The notes under the pieces: generated by a model
Seen by the model: the letters and a program-made list of their open reading frames with translations, nothing else
Databases searched by the model: none
Told to the model about the DNA's origin: nothing
Position numbers and translations under genes: made by a program
Assembly (NCBI GenBank): GCA_947044365.1
Contig: OX345650.1
Coordinates: 1,562,673 to 1,626,672 of the forward strand
DNA length: 64,000 nucleotides
Source: Petrosia ficiformis
Lineage: Eukaryota; Porifera; Demospongiae; Haplosclerida; Petrosiidae
Direction of reading: 5' to 3'
In this document: positions 1 through 26,120 of the stretch, piece by piece
Position numbering within the stretch: position 1 is the first letter of the stretch
Layout: every line of letters begins with the position of its first letter

Positions 1-255
1 AGGCATTCAAATACTCACTGTTTGGTTGTTTTTAAAGCAAGCTAAGGAAATTTGGTATCCAAGAAGATCAACCATGAGGCTTCGTAAATACCACATTTCA
101 GTAGTTTTGTATACAAAATGACTAAATAGCGAACATTTAGTTGCAATCATTTAATGAAATTATTTTCGAGTTTCTACAAATCACATAATCATACGTGTAT
201 GTGATATCCATTCTAATCTTCTTAAAGATTGTCCTATAATCACTTATTTCTTCAG

Positions 256-3200
256 AGCTGGTTTGAATGAACTGTACGCAACTTCTCAGAAGAATCTAGA
301 TGTTGAAATGAAGCTCAGACAACACTTAGAACAAGAAATAGAAGTTATGAGAAGACTAAAGGAGGAGAATGAGGTGTGTGAATTTGGTAGAGAGAGAGAG
401 AGAAAAAAAGAGAGAGTGAGATAGAGAGTGAGAGAGGAAGGAAAAGAAAGAACATTTGTTGTAGTTAAAGCAAAGAATTGAATAAATGTTTGGCATACTT
501 TCTTTACACCAGTTTTCTTTTCTTTAGACTGCTCTGCAGCTATTGGAGAAGAGCGTCCATGAGAAGCAGGACACTATTGTCACCTTGAGAAAACAGTTAG
601 AAGAAATGAAAGGAGCTAATTTGAAGATCAAGTCACAACTGAAGGTAATTACAACTACAAGTCTGAGTACTAATGGGAGTCTGAGCCTGAGTCTGAGTCT
701 AAATTGAGTTTTAGTCCTATTTTGAAACAATACCAGAACAGGCCTTTCCGTATGAACCTCTTCCTTCCATTTCACGATTTGTACGAGTTTCTCCTACTCC
801 ATGTAACATGCAAAATTACAGGAATGCATACATTTTTTTAGTAAGTGTTGTACTTCAATTTTCTTCACTGCAAATTATTTCTTAGATATTTTAGACACTG
901 TAGAATTCAACGATAAAGCTTTTCAAGCTAAAATTGGCTATAATTTACAGTTTTAAGTAAGCATAAAAAATCTGCGTTATTACATTATTGAGTTTAAATT
1001 TAATGGGGTGTACTAGAGGAGGTGTTCATCACCGCATCTTTCGGAGGGGATGTAAAGCCGTTGGTCATGGGGAGCTGGTTAATATTAACAACTTGTGCTA
1101 TTCCAGCTTTCTCACTAGCCACATTTGGTAAAAACACTTGTAGAAAAAAAAAACAAAAAAAAAAACAGCATTTCATATCATTTTCGTACTGTAAACTGTT
1201 TATAACTGCTGGATATACTGCAAAACATGTGATAAAATTGCAAAACCCATATAGCAGGTATTTCACGTATTTCAGTGTTCAATAGAGAAAATCTAGCTAA
1301 ACGGAGTAGGTGAACCCGGCCATTACCCTACTCAGTTCTTACCCCAATTTTCTTCTATAGGTTGCTAAAGAAACTCATCATGCCGACTCATTATCTATCA
1401 GAAATCTTGAAGCTAAAGTATCTCAATTGTCTACTGAAAATAGACAACTTGAAACAAGGTAGCACTGGAATGAAGTAGTGACTACTGAATCAGTGTTAAT
1501 ATACTAAGTAGTGACTACTGAATCAGTGTTAATATACTAAGTAGTGACTACTGAATCAGTGTAGTTTGAATCATGATCAGTACGTATTGCATCAGTGATA
1601 AGCATTCGACTAGTTTTGATAATTATAAGATCAGTATCATGATTAGTGTTACTAGCATCATGATCAGTGAGATAGATAGATAGACAGAACATAGATAGAT
1701 GGATAGATAGATAGATATAATTGGTATCATGATTAATGTTACTATTATCATGATTAGTATTACTAGCATTATGATCAGTGAGATAGATAGATAGACAGAA
1801 CATAGATAGATGGATAGATAGATAGATAGAATTGGTATCATGATTTGTGTTACTCGTATCATATTGTCAGTGTTTGGATACATGTTAGATCAGTGATTAT
1901 GCTTTTACAATGTATGATAATCCCTCTTAAAGTTTTTGTAGCTATTTGTTGTGGTTGGATTAGAATGTTATGTTTTCTCATTTCATCTCATCTGATAGTT
2001 TGAACGATACTAAATCTTCTTTGAGAGAAGCTGATAGAACAGCTAGAGAAATAGGAGAGAAACTACAGGAGATTCAGCTTGCTAGGAATACAGCCGAGTC
2101 AGATTTAGCTGTGGAGAAACAATGGAGGGCATCACTACAGGTAAATCTGGATTGGATCTAGAGACTCTATCCTCCATTTTGTTTTTAGATGGAACTTCAA
2201 AGAGAGAAAGACAGGGTAGTTGAATTGACAAATGAGACTAAGAAATTTAAGTCACTGAAACAGGTATGTTACATACTAGTTACTGAAACAGGTATGTTAC
2301 ATACTAGTCACTGAAACAGGTATGTTACATACTAGTTACTGAAACAGGTATGTTACATACTAGTTACTGAAACAGGTATGGTACATACTAGTTACTGAAA
2401 CAGGTATGTTACATACTAGTTACTGAAACAGGTATGGTACATACTAGTTACTGAAACAGGTATGTTACATACTAGTTACTGAAACAGGTATAGTACATAC
2501 TAGTCACTGAAACAGGTATGTTACATACTAGTTACTGAAACAGGTATAGTACATACTAGTCACTGAAACAGGTATGGTACATATTAGTTACCGAAACAGG
2601 TATAGTACATACTAGTTACTGAAACAAGTATGTTACATACTAGTCACTGAAACAGGTATGATACATACTAGTCACTGAAACAGGTATGTTACATACTAGT
2701 TACTGAAACAGGTATGGTACATACTAGTCACTGAAACAGGTATGTTACATACTAGTTACTGAAACAGGTATGTTACATACTAGTCACTGAAACAGGTATG
2801 GTACATACTAGTCACTGAAACAGGTATGTTACATACTAGTTACTGAAACAGGTATGTTACATACTAGTCACTGAAACAGGTATGGTACATACTAGTCACT
2901 GAAACAGGTATGTTACATACTAGTTACTGAAACAGGTATGTTACATACTAGTCACTGAAACAGGTATGATACATACTAGTCACTGAAACAGGTATGTTAC
3001 ATACTAGTTACTGAAACAGGTATGGTACATACTAGTCACTGAAACAGGTATGTTACATACTAGTTACTGAAACAGGTATGTTACATACTAGTTACTGAAA
3101 CAGGTATGTTACATACTAGTCACTGAAACAGGTATGGTACATATTAGTCACTGAAACAGGTATGTTACATACTAGTTACTGAAACAAGTATGTTACATAC

Positions 3201-6200
3201 TAGTTACTGAAACAGGTATGTTACATACTAGTCACTGAAACAGGTATAGTACATACTAGTCACTGAAACAGGTATGTTACATACTAGTCACTGAAACAGG
3301 TATGTTACATACTAGTCACTGAAACAGGTATGATACATACTAGTCACTGAAACAGGTATGTTACATACTAGTTACTGAAACAGGTATAGTACATACTAGT
3401 CACTGAAACAGGTATGATACATACTAGTCACTGAAACAGGTATGTTACATACTAGTTACTGAAACAGGTATGGTACATACTAGTCACTGAAACAGGTATG
3501 TTACATACTAGTTACTGAAACAGGTATGTTACATACTAGTTACTGAAACAGGTATGTTACATACTAGTCACTGAAACAGGTATGGTACATACTAGTCACT
3601 GAAACAGGTATGGTACATACTAGTTACTGAAACAGATATGGTACATACTAGTTACTGAAACAGGTATGTTACATACTAGTTACTGAAACAGGTATGGTAC
3701 ATACTAGTTACTGAAACAGGTATAGTACATACTAGTCACTGAAACAGGTATGGTACATACTAGTTACTGAAACAGGTATAGTACATACTAGTCACTGAAA
3801 CAGGTATGTTACATACTAGTTACTGAAACAGGTATGGTACATACTAGTTACTGAAACAGGTATGTTACATACTAGTTACTGAAACAGGTATGGTACATAC
3901 TAGTTACTGAAACAGGTATAGTACATACTAGTCACTGAAACAGGTATGGTACATACTAGTTACTGAAACAGGTATAGTACATACTAGTCACTGAAACAGG
4001 TATGGTACATACTAGTTACTGAAACAGGTATAGTACATACTAGTCACTGAAACAGGTATGGTACATACTAGTTACTGAAACAGGTATGTTACATACTAGT
4101 CACTGAAACAGGTATGGTACATACTAGTTACTGAAACAGGTATGTTACATACTAGTTACTGAAACAGGTATGTTACATACTAGTTACTGAAACAAGTATG
4201 TTACATACTAGTTACTGAAACAGGTATGTTACATACTAGTCACTGAAACAGGTATGTTACATACTAGTTACTGAAACAGGTATGGTACATACTAGTTACT
4301 GAAACAGGTATGTTACATACTAGTCACTGAAACAGGTATAGTACATACATGTACTAGTCACTGAAACAGGTATGGTACATACTAGTTACTGAAACAGGTA
4401 TGTTACATACTAGTTACTGAAACAGGTATGGTACATACTAGTCACTGAAACAGGTATAGTACATACATGTACTAGTCACTGAAACAGGTATGGTACATAC
4501 TAGTTACTGAAACAGGTATGTTACATACTAGTTACTGAAACAGGTATGGTACATACTAGTTACTGAAACAGGTATGTTACATACTAGTTACTGAAACAGG
4601 TATGGTACATACTAGTTACTGAAACAGGTATGTTACATACTAGTTACTGAAACAGGTATGTTACATACTAGTTACTGAAACAGGTATGGTACATACTAGT
4701 TACTGAAACAGGTATGTTACATACTAGTTACTGAAACAGGTATGGTACATACTAGTCACTGAAACAGGTATAGTACATACATGTACTAGTCACTGAAACA
4801 GGTATGGTACATACTAGTTACTGAAACAGGTATGTTACATACTAGTCACTGAAACAGGTATGGTACATACTAGTTACTGAAACAGGTATGTTACATACTA
4901 GTTACTGAAACAGGTATGTTACATACTAGTCACTGAAACAGGTATGGTACATACTAGTTACTGAAACAGGTATGGCACATACTAGTTACTGAAACAGGTA
5001 TAGTACATACTAGTCACTGAAACAGGTATAGTACATACATGTACTAGTCACTGAAACAGGTATGGTACATACTAGTTACTGAAACAGGTATGTTACATAC
5101 TAGTTACTGAAACAAGTATGGTACATACTAGTCACTGAAACAGGTATAGTACATACATGTACTAGTCACTGAAACAGGTATGGTACATACTAGTTACTGA
5201 AACAGGTATGTTACATACTAGTTACTGAAACAGGTATGGTACATACTAGTTACTGAAACAGGTATGTTACATACTAGTTACTGAAACAGGTATGGTACAT
5301 ACTAGTTACTGAAACAGGTATGTTACATACTAGTTACTGAAACAGGTATGGTACATACTAGTTACTGAAACAAGTATGTTACATACTAGTTACTGAAACA
5401 GATATGGTACATACTAGTTACTGAAACAGGTATGTTACATACTAGTTACTGAAACAGGTATGGTACATACTAGTTACTGAAACAGGTATAGTACATACTA
5501 GTCACTGAAACAGGTATGGTACATACTAGTTACTGAAACAGGTATAGTACATACTAGTCACTGAAACAGGTATGTTACATACTAGTTACTGAAACAGGTA
5601 TGGTACATACTAGTTACTGAAACAGGTATGTTACATACTAGTTACTGAAACAGGTATGGTACATACTAGTTACTGAAACAGGTATAGTACATACTAGTCA
5701 CTGAAACAGGTATGGTACATACTAGTTACTGAAACAGGTATAGTACATACTAGTCACTGAAACAGGTATGGTACATACTAGTTACTGAAACAGGTATAGT
5801 ACATACTAGTCACTGAAACAGGTATGGTACATACTAGTTACTGAAACAGGTATGTTACATACTAGTCACTGAAACAGGTATGGTACATACATGTACTAGT
5901 CACTGAAACAGGTATGGTACATACTAGTTACTGAAACAGGTATGTTACATACTAGTTACTGAAACAGGTATGGTACATACTAGTCACTGAAACAGGTATA
6001 GTACATACATGTACTAGTCACTGAAACAGGTATGGTACATACTAGTTACTGAAACAGGTATGTTACATACTAGTTACTGAAACAGGTATGGTACATACTA
6101 GTTACTGAAACAGGTATGTTACATACTAGTTACTGAAACAGGTATGGTACATACTAGTTACTGAAACAGGTATGTTACATACTAGTTACTGAAACAGGTA

Positions 6201-9200
6201 TGGTACATACTAGTTACTGAAACAGGTATAGTACATACTAGTCACTGAAACAGGTATGGTACATACTAGTCACTGAAACAGGTATGGTACATACTAGTTA
6301 CTGAAACAGGTATGGTACATACTAGTTACTGAAACAGGTATGGTACATACTAGTTACTGAAACAGGTATGTTACATACTAGTTACTGAAACAGGTATGGT
6401 ACATACTAGTTACTGAAACAGGTATAGTACATACTAGTCACTGAAACAGGTATGGTACATACTAGTTACTGAAACAGGTATAGTACATACTAGTCACTGA
6501 AACAGGTATGGTACATACTAGTTACTGAAACAGGTATGTTACATACTAGTTACTGAAACAGGTATGTTACTTACTAGTCACTGAAACAGGTATAGTACAT
6601 ACATGTACTAGTCACTGAAACAGGTATGGTACATACTAGTTACTGAAACAGGTATGTTACATACTAGTTACTGAAACAGGTATGTTACATACTAGTCACT
6701 GAAACAGGTATAGTACATACTAGTTACTGAAACAGGTATGGTACATACTAGTTACTGAAACAGGTATAATACATACTAGTCACTGAAACAGGTATAGTAC
6801 ATACTAGTCACTGAAACAGGTATGTTACATACTAGTTACTGAAACAGGTATGGTACATACTAGTTACTGAAACAGGTATGTTACATACTAGTTACTGAAA
6901 CAGGTATGGTACATACTAGTTACTGAAACAGGTATGTTACATACTAGTTACTGAAACAGGTATGGTACATACTAGTTACTGAAACAGGTATAGTACATAC
7001 TAGTCACTGAAACAGGTATGGTACATACTAGTTACTGAAACAGGTATGTTACATACTAGTTACTGAAACAGGTATGTTACATACTAGTCACTGAAACAGG
7101 TATGGCACATACTAGTTACTGAAACAGGTATAGTACATACTAGTCACTGAAACAGGTATAGTACATACATGTACTAGTCACTGAAACAGGTATGGTACAT
7201 ACTAGTTACTGAAACAGGTATGTTACATACTAGTTACTGAAACAAGTATGGTACATACTAGTCACTGAAACAGGTATAGTACATACATGTACTAGTCACT
7301 GAAACAGGTATGGTACATACTAGTTACTGAAACAGGTATGTTACATACTAGTTACTGAAACAGGTATGGTACATACTAGTTACTGAAACAGGTATGTTAC
7401 ATACTAGTTACTGAAACAGGTATGGTACATACTAGTTACTGAAACAGGTATGTTACATACTAGTTACTGAAACAGGTATGGTACATACTAGTTACTGAAA
7501 CAGGTATAGTACATACTAGTCACTGAAACAGGTATGGTACATACTAGTTACTGAAACAGGTATAGTACATACTAGTCACTGAAACAGGTATGGTACATAC
7601 TAGTTACTGAAACAGGTATGTTACATACTAGTTACTGAAACAGGTATAGTACATACTAGTTACTGAAACAGGTATGTTACATACTAGTTACTGAAACAGG
7701 TATAGTACATACTAGTCACTGAAACAGGTATGGTACATACTAGTTACTGAAACAGGTATAGTACATACTAGTCACTGAAACAGGTATGGTACATACTAGT
7801 TACTGAAACAGGTATGTTACATACTAGTTACTGAAACAGGTATAGTACATACTAGTTACTGAAACAGGTATGTTACATACTAGTTACTGAAACAGGTATA
7901 GTACATACTAGTCACTGAAACAGGTATGTTACATACTAGTTACTGAAACAGGTATGTTACATACTAGTCACTGAAACAGGTATGTTACATACTAGTCACT
8001 GAAACAGGTATAGTACATACTAGTTACTGAAACAGGTATGTTACATACTAGTTACTGAAACAGGTATAGTACATACTAGTTACTGAAACAGGTATGTTAC
8101 ATACTAGTTACTGAAACAGGTATAGTACATACTAGTCACTGAAACAGGTATGTTACATACTAGTTACTGAAACAGGTATGTTACATACTAGTCACTGAAA
8201 CAGGTATGTTACATACTAGTTACTGAAACAGGTATGTTACATACTAGTTACTGAAACAGGTATAGTACATACTAGTCACTGAAACAGGTATGTTACATAC
8301 TAGTTACTGAAACAGGTATGTTACATACTAGTCACTGAAACAGGTATGGTACATACTAGTTACTGAAACAGGTATGTTACATACTAGTTACTGAAACAGG
8401 TATGTTACATACTAGTCACTGAAACAGGTATGGTACATACTAGTCACTGAAACAGGTATGGTACATACTAGTCACTGAAACAGGTATGGTATATAGAAGT
8501 TGGACCCATCCCACAGCAAGCAAGGGTAAAATCCTATAGTCCTATACACCAACTTGTGCCATGCTAGATCCATGCCAATCAGAAGCAGAAACATCACCGC
8601 AGTTGTTACATATAGTCATTCATACGTACAGTAGCCATGATGAGCCCACAGAAATGTCTACTAAATTTGATTTACCCCTTCTTGTGAAGAAACCCTAGAG
8701 GTAGCGTGACTAGCCATTGGTATGAGTCACAGGGATCTAGTTGCAAGTATGAGAAATTTTAAGCCCTGCCGAGCCCCCCTCCAAATTTGGCTCCCTTGAA
8801 TTGGATTCTTAGTAATGTGTTTTCTACTCCACAGGAATATGCTCAGTTGCAAGAAAAATATGCTTGTGTTCAAGAAACTATTTCAGAACAGGAAATAGCA
8901 TTAGTTGAAATGGGAAGACAACTTAGTCTGTGAGTATGAAAACAGTAATTGACCTCTGACATATACAATATATAATTGAATTTCTTTAGACACTATTATT
9001 ATGTGCATTGAAAGTATTGTATCTAAATATTGTAGCTGGTTAGACAGTTACTAGTGCAGGAATATACAGAACTCAATATTTCAGAGTATTAAAGACACTA
9101 GTGCTATCAGAACCTCTCTGGATTCACTGGAAGGATCATTCCTATCTGAACTGAGGACTATTGTTTTTATAGACTTCTCCATCTTGAACAAAATAGCTTT

Positions 9201-10284
9201 ATGAAAAGCATGATGAGATTGTATCACATCAATTATTATACTACATCAATTCGATGTTCAGATGTCATAACATCAATATAAACTAGCAGCATTCTTGCTG
9301 CATACATGTAATCTTTAACTTATAATTCCCCAGGCTCAGACCTGTGAGTGGGCCTGGGCCTTTTTCACTGATTTCTGGTCATCTCTATTTGTAACTAAAC
9401 TCTTTCTTTCTCTAGCTCTCAACAGAAGTTAGCTGACATGAAAGTTGTTAGTCAAGTAATGACAGAGAGTGTATGGCAAGAGGATAGAGATATTCTTGTT
9501 TGTCAGGCTTGTGAATCTGCTTTCTCTGTTGCCAAAAGAAAGGTATGACTCGTATCTAATCTTATCAGGAACTTATGAGCAGTGGAACTGCAAAGCCACA
9601 AACTGGGGAGTGTCCAACTAATAACTGTATAATCATTTACAAAACTTTCTGTATACAGAAGTGTATTAGGGTGTAATATATATTAATGAGCTGGCCGCTC
9701 AATTGAACAAGTGCCTGTACAATAACCACTAGGCAGCAATCTCACAGCTCAGGGAAGTATGCAATTGTAGTATCTATGTCTATAGCTATGAGCTTGATGT
9801 GGGACATGTAATTTCCTCCATGTTTATACAGAAGTCACCAGAATGAGAACATTAGAAATTTATCATTAGGTTTATTTTGTTACCATGTTATAGTTAGAGT
9901 TTGCCATAGTGTAGTTTATAATTAATACTGGAAATATTTTATTCTTAATACACAAAGAACTGTCCTAGGACAAACAGAGTATCCTTATAGGATGTTTTTA
10001 ATTCATCCTTTATCAAAGATTCCACTATACTTTGACTCAAAGATCATACTAAAACGGGTCTTTATTTTACTCACTGTGATCATGTACATGTGACAATTTT
10101 TCAGAGTAAAAATATTAAATGAAACACTTTCATTATTCCTTTTTTTTAGCATCATTGTAGAAATTGTGGAGGCATATTTTGTGGAAATTGTTCTGACAAT
10201 ACAATGCAGTTAGCTTCAAGTGCTAAACCTGTTCGTGTCTGTGACAACTGCTATCAGCTACTTTTAGAAAGATCATCAAAATAG
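256..10284 (+). CDS. RUFY: RUFY-family coiled-coil/FYVE protein, 3' part of gene (8 exons)
   Basis: Exons seen: 256-373, 528-644, 1361-1458, 1999-2140, 2189-2263, 8835-8929, 9416-9542, 10150-10284. All have AG/GT borders, and the phases join into 301 residues ending in TAG. Upstream exons, which in this family encode a RUN domain, lie outside the window. The first six exons encode heptad-rich coiled coil (for example [14 protein letters not shown]). The last two encode a complete FYVE finger: [22 protein letters not shown] and RVCDNC supply the WxxD motif, the R/K-HHCR basic patch and all eight zinc-binding cysteines. In the family FYVE binds phosphatidylinositol 3-phosphate on early endosomes and the protein acts as a Rab effector. 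Order of domains and the KPVRVCDNC...LLLERSS ending fit RUFY1/2 closely; which paralogue cannot be decided here. Intron 5 is filled by the 28-bp array. Confidence 0.9.
1466..1860. repeat. Intronic short tandem repeats in RUFY
   Basis: Directly after the exon ending at 1458 there are about three copies of a ~33-bp unit (AGTAGTGACTACTGAATCAG...). They are followed by two ~120-bp copies that contain GATA/GACA-type tetranucleotide runs (TAGATAGATAGACAGAACA). Short open frames on the opposite strand here are repeat translation, not genes. Confidence 0.75.
2251..8494 (+). repeat. 28-bp minisatellite, about 220 units, carrying a 5' splice site
   Basis: The unit is GTYACTGAAACAGGTATG followed by TTACATACTA. 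It begins with the last 13 bases of the preceding RUFY exon (GTCACTGAAACAG, exon end at 2263) and continues with that exon's donor GTATGTTAC. The array therefore grew from the exon-intron junction itself, and every unit contains CTGAAACAG/GTATGT or a close variant. Variants alternate: GTATGTTAC, GTATGGTAC and GTATAGTAC, and GTCACT or GTTACT. About a dozen units are longer (34 bp) through an extra ATGTAC. No unique spacers exist, so this is not a CRISPR array. The next RUFY exon starts at 8835. Confidence 0.97.
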
Positions 10285-10310
10285 AACATTAATTTTGTTT
10301 ATTTAGTGTT

Positions 10311-10316
10311 AATAAA
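10311..10316 (+). terminator. Polyadenylation signal AATAAA of RUFY
   Basis: AATAAA lies 27 bases after the RUFY stop codon. It is the first canonical signal downstream and fits a very short 3' UTR; cleavage is not demonstrated. Confidence 0.5.
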
Positions 10317-10561
10317 AATTAATTACGTTAAGGAATTTGGAATCAAATGGCTCGAGATCAACTTGTCACAGGCCTCTTTGAGATACCAATTGATACTATC
10401 TTGCATGAATGTGGTTTAGTTCATCTAATTGTTGAAATCTTTTTAATTGTGTGCCTGCTAATTATGCATGTTCCACACAATCAAAAAAGAGAGGTATACA
10501 TTAGGCCACAGTGGTATAATGATTATATCTACTATTATTTTAATCTTCTGTGGAACCTCTA

Positions 10562-10735
10562 TAGCAGTTATTGCATGGATTTATGACCACACCTCTCTCC
10601 GCTATTGTAAACATATACAAGTTAAATGTAAAATGATATGAATTGCTGGATTCAAGTCCAACAAGTCATATCATTTGACTCGTGCATGTTTACAATAGTG
10701 GAGAGAGGTGTGGTCATAAATTAATGCAAGATATC
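10562..10735. repeat. Foldback (hairpin) element, MITE-like
   Basis: Two arms of about 40 well-paired bases face each other. The left arm runs from TTTATGACCACACCTCTCTC to TATTGTAAACAT and the right arm reads the reverse complement. A second shorter paired stretch (ATGATATGA / TCATATCAT) lies inside. No coding capacity. The rest of 10285-11005 is AT-rich 3' flank with short ATT/AAT palindromes (10890-10965) and no recognisable gene. Confidence 0.75.
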
Positions 10736-11005
10736 ACCAGGTTGTTCTATAATTATTTCTCAGTAGGAAAGAATTTAGATGTACATGTACATTTAATTTG
10801 ACGGTTTGATACCGAACCACTAAATAAAAAAAACAGTCAACATCTCCATGTATATGGTACTGTGATAGGCTATTTATAAAGAAATAAAAATGATTTGTAT
10901 AATAATTATTATTTTATTAATAATTTATTATTATTAATATTGTATAATAATTATTATATAATTAGTTGTTTTTTTTAATGCTTTTTACATATAAAAACAC
11001 AAAAT

Positions 11006-12383
11006 CTACGATGCAAAATAGACAATGACAGCAATAATTATTATAGCAATAAAAATTATACGAAAGCTTCTAATAGTATGTTGTAATTCAATCTCCAGTT
11101 TCTCTCTGGCCCATCTAGTATTTTGCAAACTATCAGATGAGATGAAATGAGGAACAAATAAATAAAGGGGTTATACAATGACTGCATACATTGTAAAACT
11201 AAATCACTGATCAACATGTATGTGTCAATACCAATACTAACACTGACACTATGATACGAGTAACACTAATCATGATAACAATCTAATATGTATCAATATG
11301 AGTCAAACTGATCACTGATCTTACAATTATCAATACCAGTCTAACACTTATAATTGATGTAAACATGAATCAGTAGTTTAATCCACTGTTACCTTGTTTT
11401 AAGTTGTTGGTTTTCAGTAGACAATTGAGTTACTTTAGCTTTAAGAGATAATAAGTCTGCATGATGAGTTTCCTTAGCAACCTGAAAGGAATATTAGGAG
11501 AAGTACTGAGAAAGGTAATGGCCACCTACATGTGCTCTAGATTTTCTGTAATAAACACTGAAATACCTGGTAGTATATGCAGCAGTTACGAACAGTTTAC
11601 AGCATCAAAATAATACAAAATTCATTTAACTCAAACTCAAGTAATATGCACATTTTTATACTCCCTTAAACTGTAAGTTTTGGTCAATTTTTATGGGGGC
11701 TCGGTCAATTAATGGCCATGGCGCGTAAAAGAATGCACACTCATTGCTCAAGCTCTACAGACCAGCAGAAAGAAAGCTGTTTAGCTTATGTAGAAACTGG
11801 AACTAATAGCTAGCTATTCTACCTGAAATATATTCCTAAAGTTCTACAAGGTTCTTTAAAAGGTAAACAAAGTAGATAATCTATAATAGGCTGATGTGTT
11901 TCAGGCATGAAAAAGTTAGCCATGATTACTGAATGCTGGACATCACAAAGCAGTCATAGGGATACCTTTTTCTCTATATATCTTGTTTTAGCATATTGTT
12001 GAACTATGCCTAAAAGCTCTAACAAATAATTACAGTGAAGAAAACTAAAATCTAATAGTTATACTTGTACTTTTGCATGTTAAATGGAGTAGACAAAACC
12101 CGTAAAATCGTGAAAAGGGAGGAAGAGACTCAGACTCAGACTGGGACTCAGACTTAGACTTGCAGTTGTAATTACCTGCAGTTGTGACTTGATTTCAAGA
12201 TTAGCTTCTACCATTCCTTCTAGCTGTTCTCTCAAGGTGACAATAGTCTTCTTCTTCTCATGGATGATCTTTTTCAACAGCTGCAGAGCAGTCTAAGGGA
12301 GAAAAAATTAGTCTGATGAAAGTACGTCAATTCTTTGCATTAACTACAACAAATGCTTTTTCCCTCCCTCCCTCCCTCCCTCC

Positions 12384-12437
<54 letters not shown>

Positions 12438-13040
12438 CAAATTCACACACATCGTTCTCCTCCTTTAGTCTTCTCATAACTTCTAATTTTTTTTCTAAGT
12501 GTTGTCTGAGCTTCATTTCAACATCTAGATTCTTCTGAGAAGTTGCGTACAGGTCATTCAAACCAGCTCTGAAGAAATAAGTGATTATATGACAATCTTT
12601 AAGAAGATTACAATGGATATCACATACATGCATGATTATGTGACTTTGTAGAAACTCAACATTTGAAAATAATTTTGATGAACGATTGCATTTAAATGTT
12701 AGCCATTTTAAGTACGAAATGACTGAAATTTGGTATTTAAGAAGTTTAATGATTGCTCTTCCTGGATACCAAATTTCATTTGTGTGCTTTACAAAACAAC
12801 TGAACAGTGAGCATTTAAATACAATCCCGTGATCGATATCATATCATACCTAGACTGAATATGAGTATCAGTTTCAATCTCCTGGTCATCTTGTGTAGTC
12901 TGTATGTATAGAGATGTACTACTACATGAGGATCTGAACTTTATAAAAAGTAAATTATTGTTATGTACATCACTGATTAAAACCTTCCATCCATCTATCA
13001 AACTCCTCCATCTAGTCATCTCTCTTTCTCTCTCAATCAT
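11006..13040 (-). CDS. RUFY-derived coiled-coil protein with C-terminal membrane anchor
   Basis: Exons in transcription order: 13040-12850, 12568-12451, 12292-12176, 11481-11393, 11129-11006. All four introns have GT-AG ends and the phases join without a stop into 212 residues plus TAG. Exons 2-4 are clear copies of the RUFY + exons ([39 protein letters not shown]). One in-frame 9-base deletion is present. The last exon starts like the matching RUFY exon (SLQNTRWAREKLEIE against SLNDT...[11 protein letters not shown]), but then ends in a ~17-residue hydrophobic run (IIFIAIIIIAVIVYF) followed by AS-stop. The product would be a tail-anchored coiled-coil protein with no RUN and no FYVE domain. 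The start at 13040 is the weakest point: the first exon begins in UPF1-derived intron sequence and an acceptor at 12946 could instead join an unseen exon. Expression is unknown, so a well-preserved pseudogene is possible. Confidence 0.6.
11693..11990. repeat. Dispersed repeat, copy 1 (intron of RUFY-derived gene)
   Basis: About 300 bases starting GGGGGCTCGGTCAATTAATG match 27660-27990 over most of their length, including GTAGAAACTGGAACTAATAG and AATATATTCCTAAAGTTCTA. No open frame of note. The family is not recognised. Confidence 0.75.
12360..12436. repeat. (CCCT)n / (CT)n microsatellite
   Basis: A CCCT run followed by a CT run lies in the first intron after exon 2 of the minus-strand RUFY copy. 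The corresponding + intron at 391-440 has a shorter GA-rich tract, so the tract predates the duplication. Confidence 0.85.
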
Positions 13041-13144
13041 GTATTCTAACGTACTGTACTATACTATATTGTACTATACTGTTAAGATAATTCAGTATAC
13101 AATACTAATGAGTATATAGTACTATATACATGTATATGACTCAC

Positions 13145-26120
<12,976 letters not shown>

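Noticed and set aside
2251..8494. CRISPR-like look of the 28-bp repeat array
   Set aside because: Repeats are directly adjoining with no unique spacers, the context is a eukaryotic intron, and the unit is an exon-intron junction.
10347..10586. 79-codon frame after RUFY
   Set aside because: It runs into the arm of the hairpin element at 10562, has no recognisable domain and follows the RUFY polyadenylation signal.
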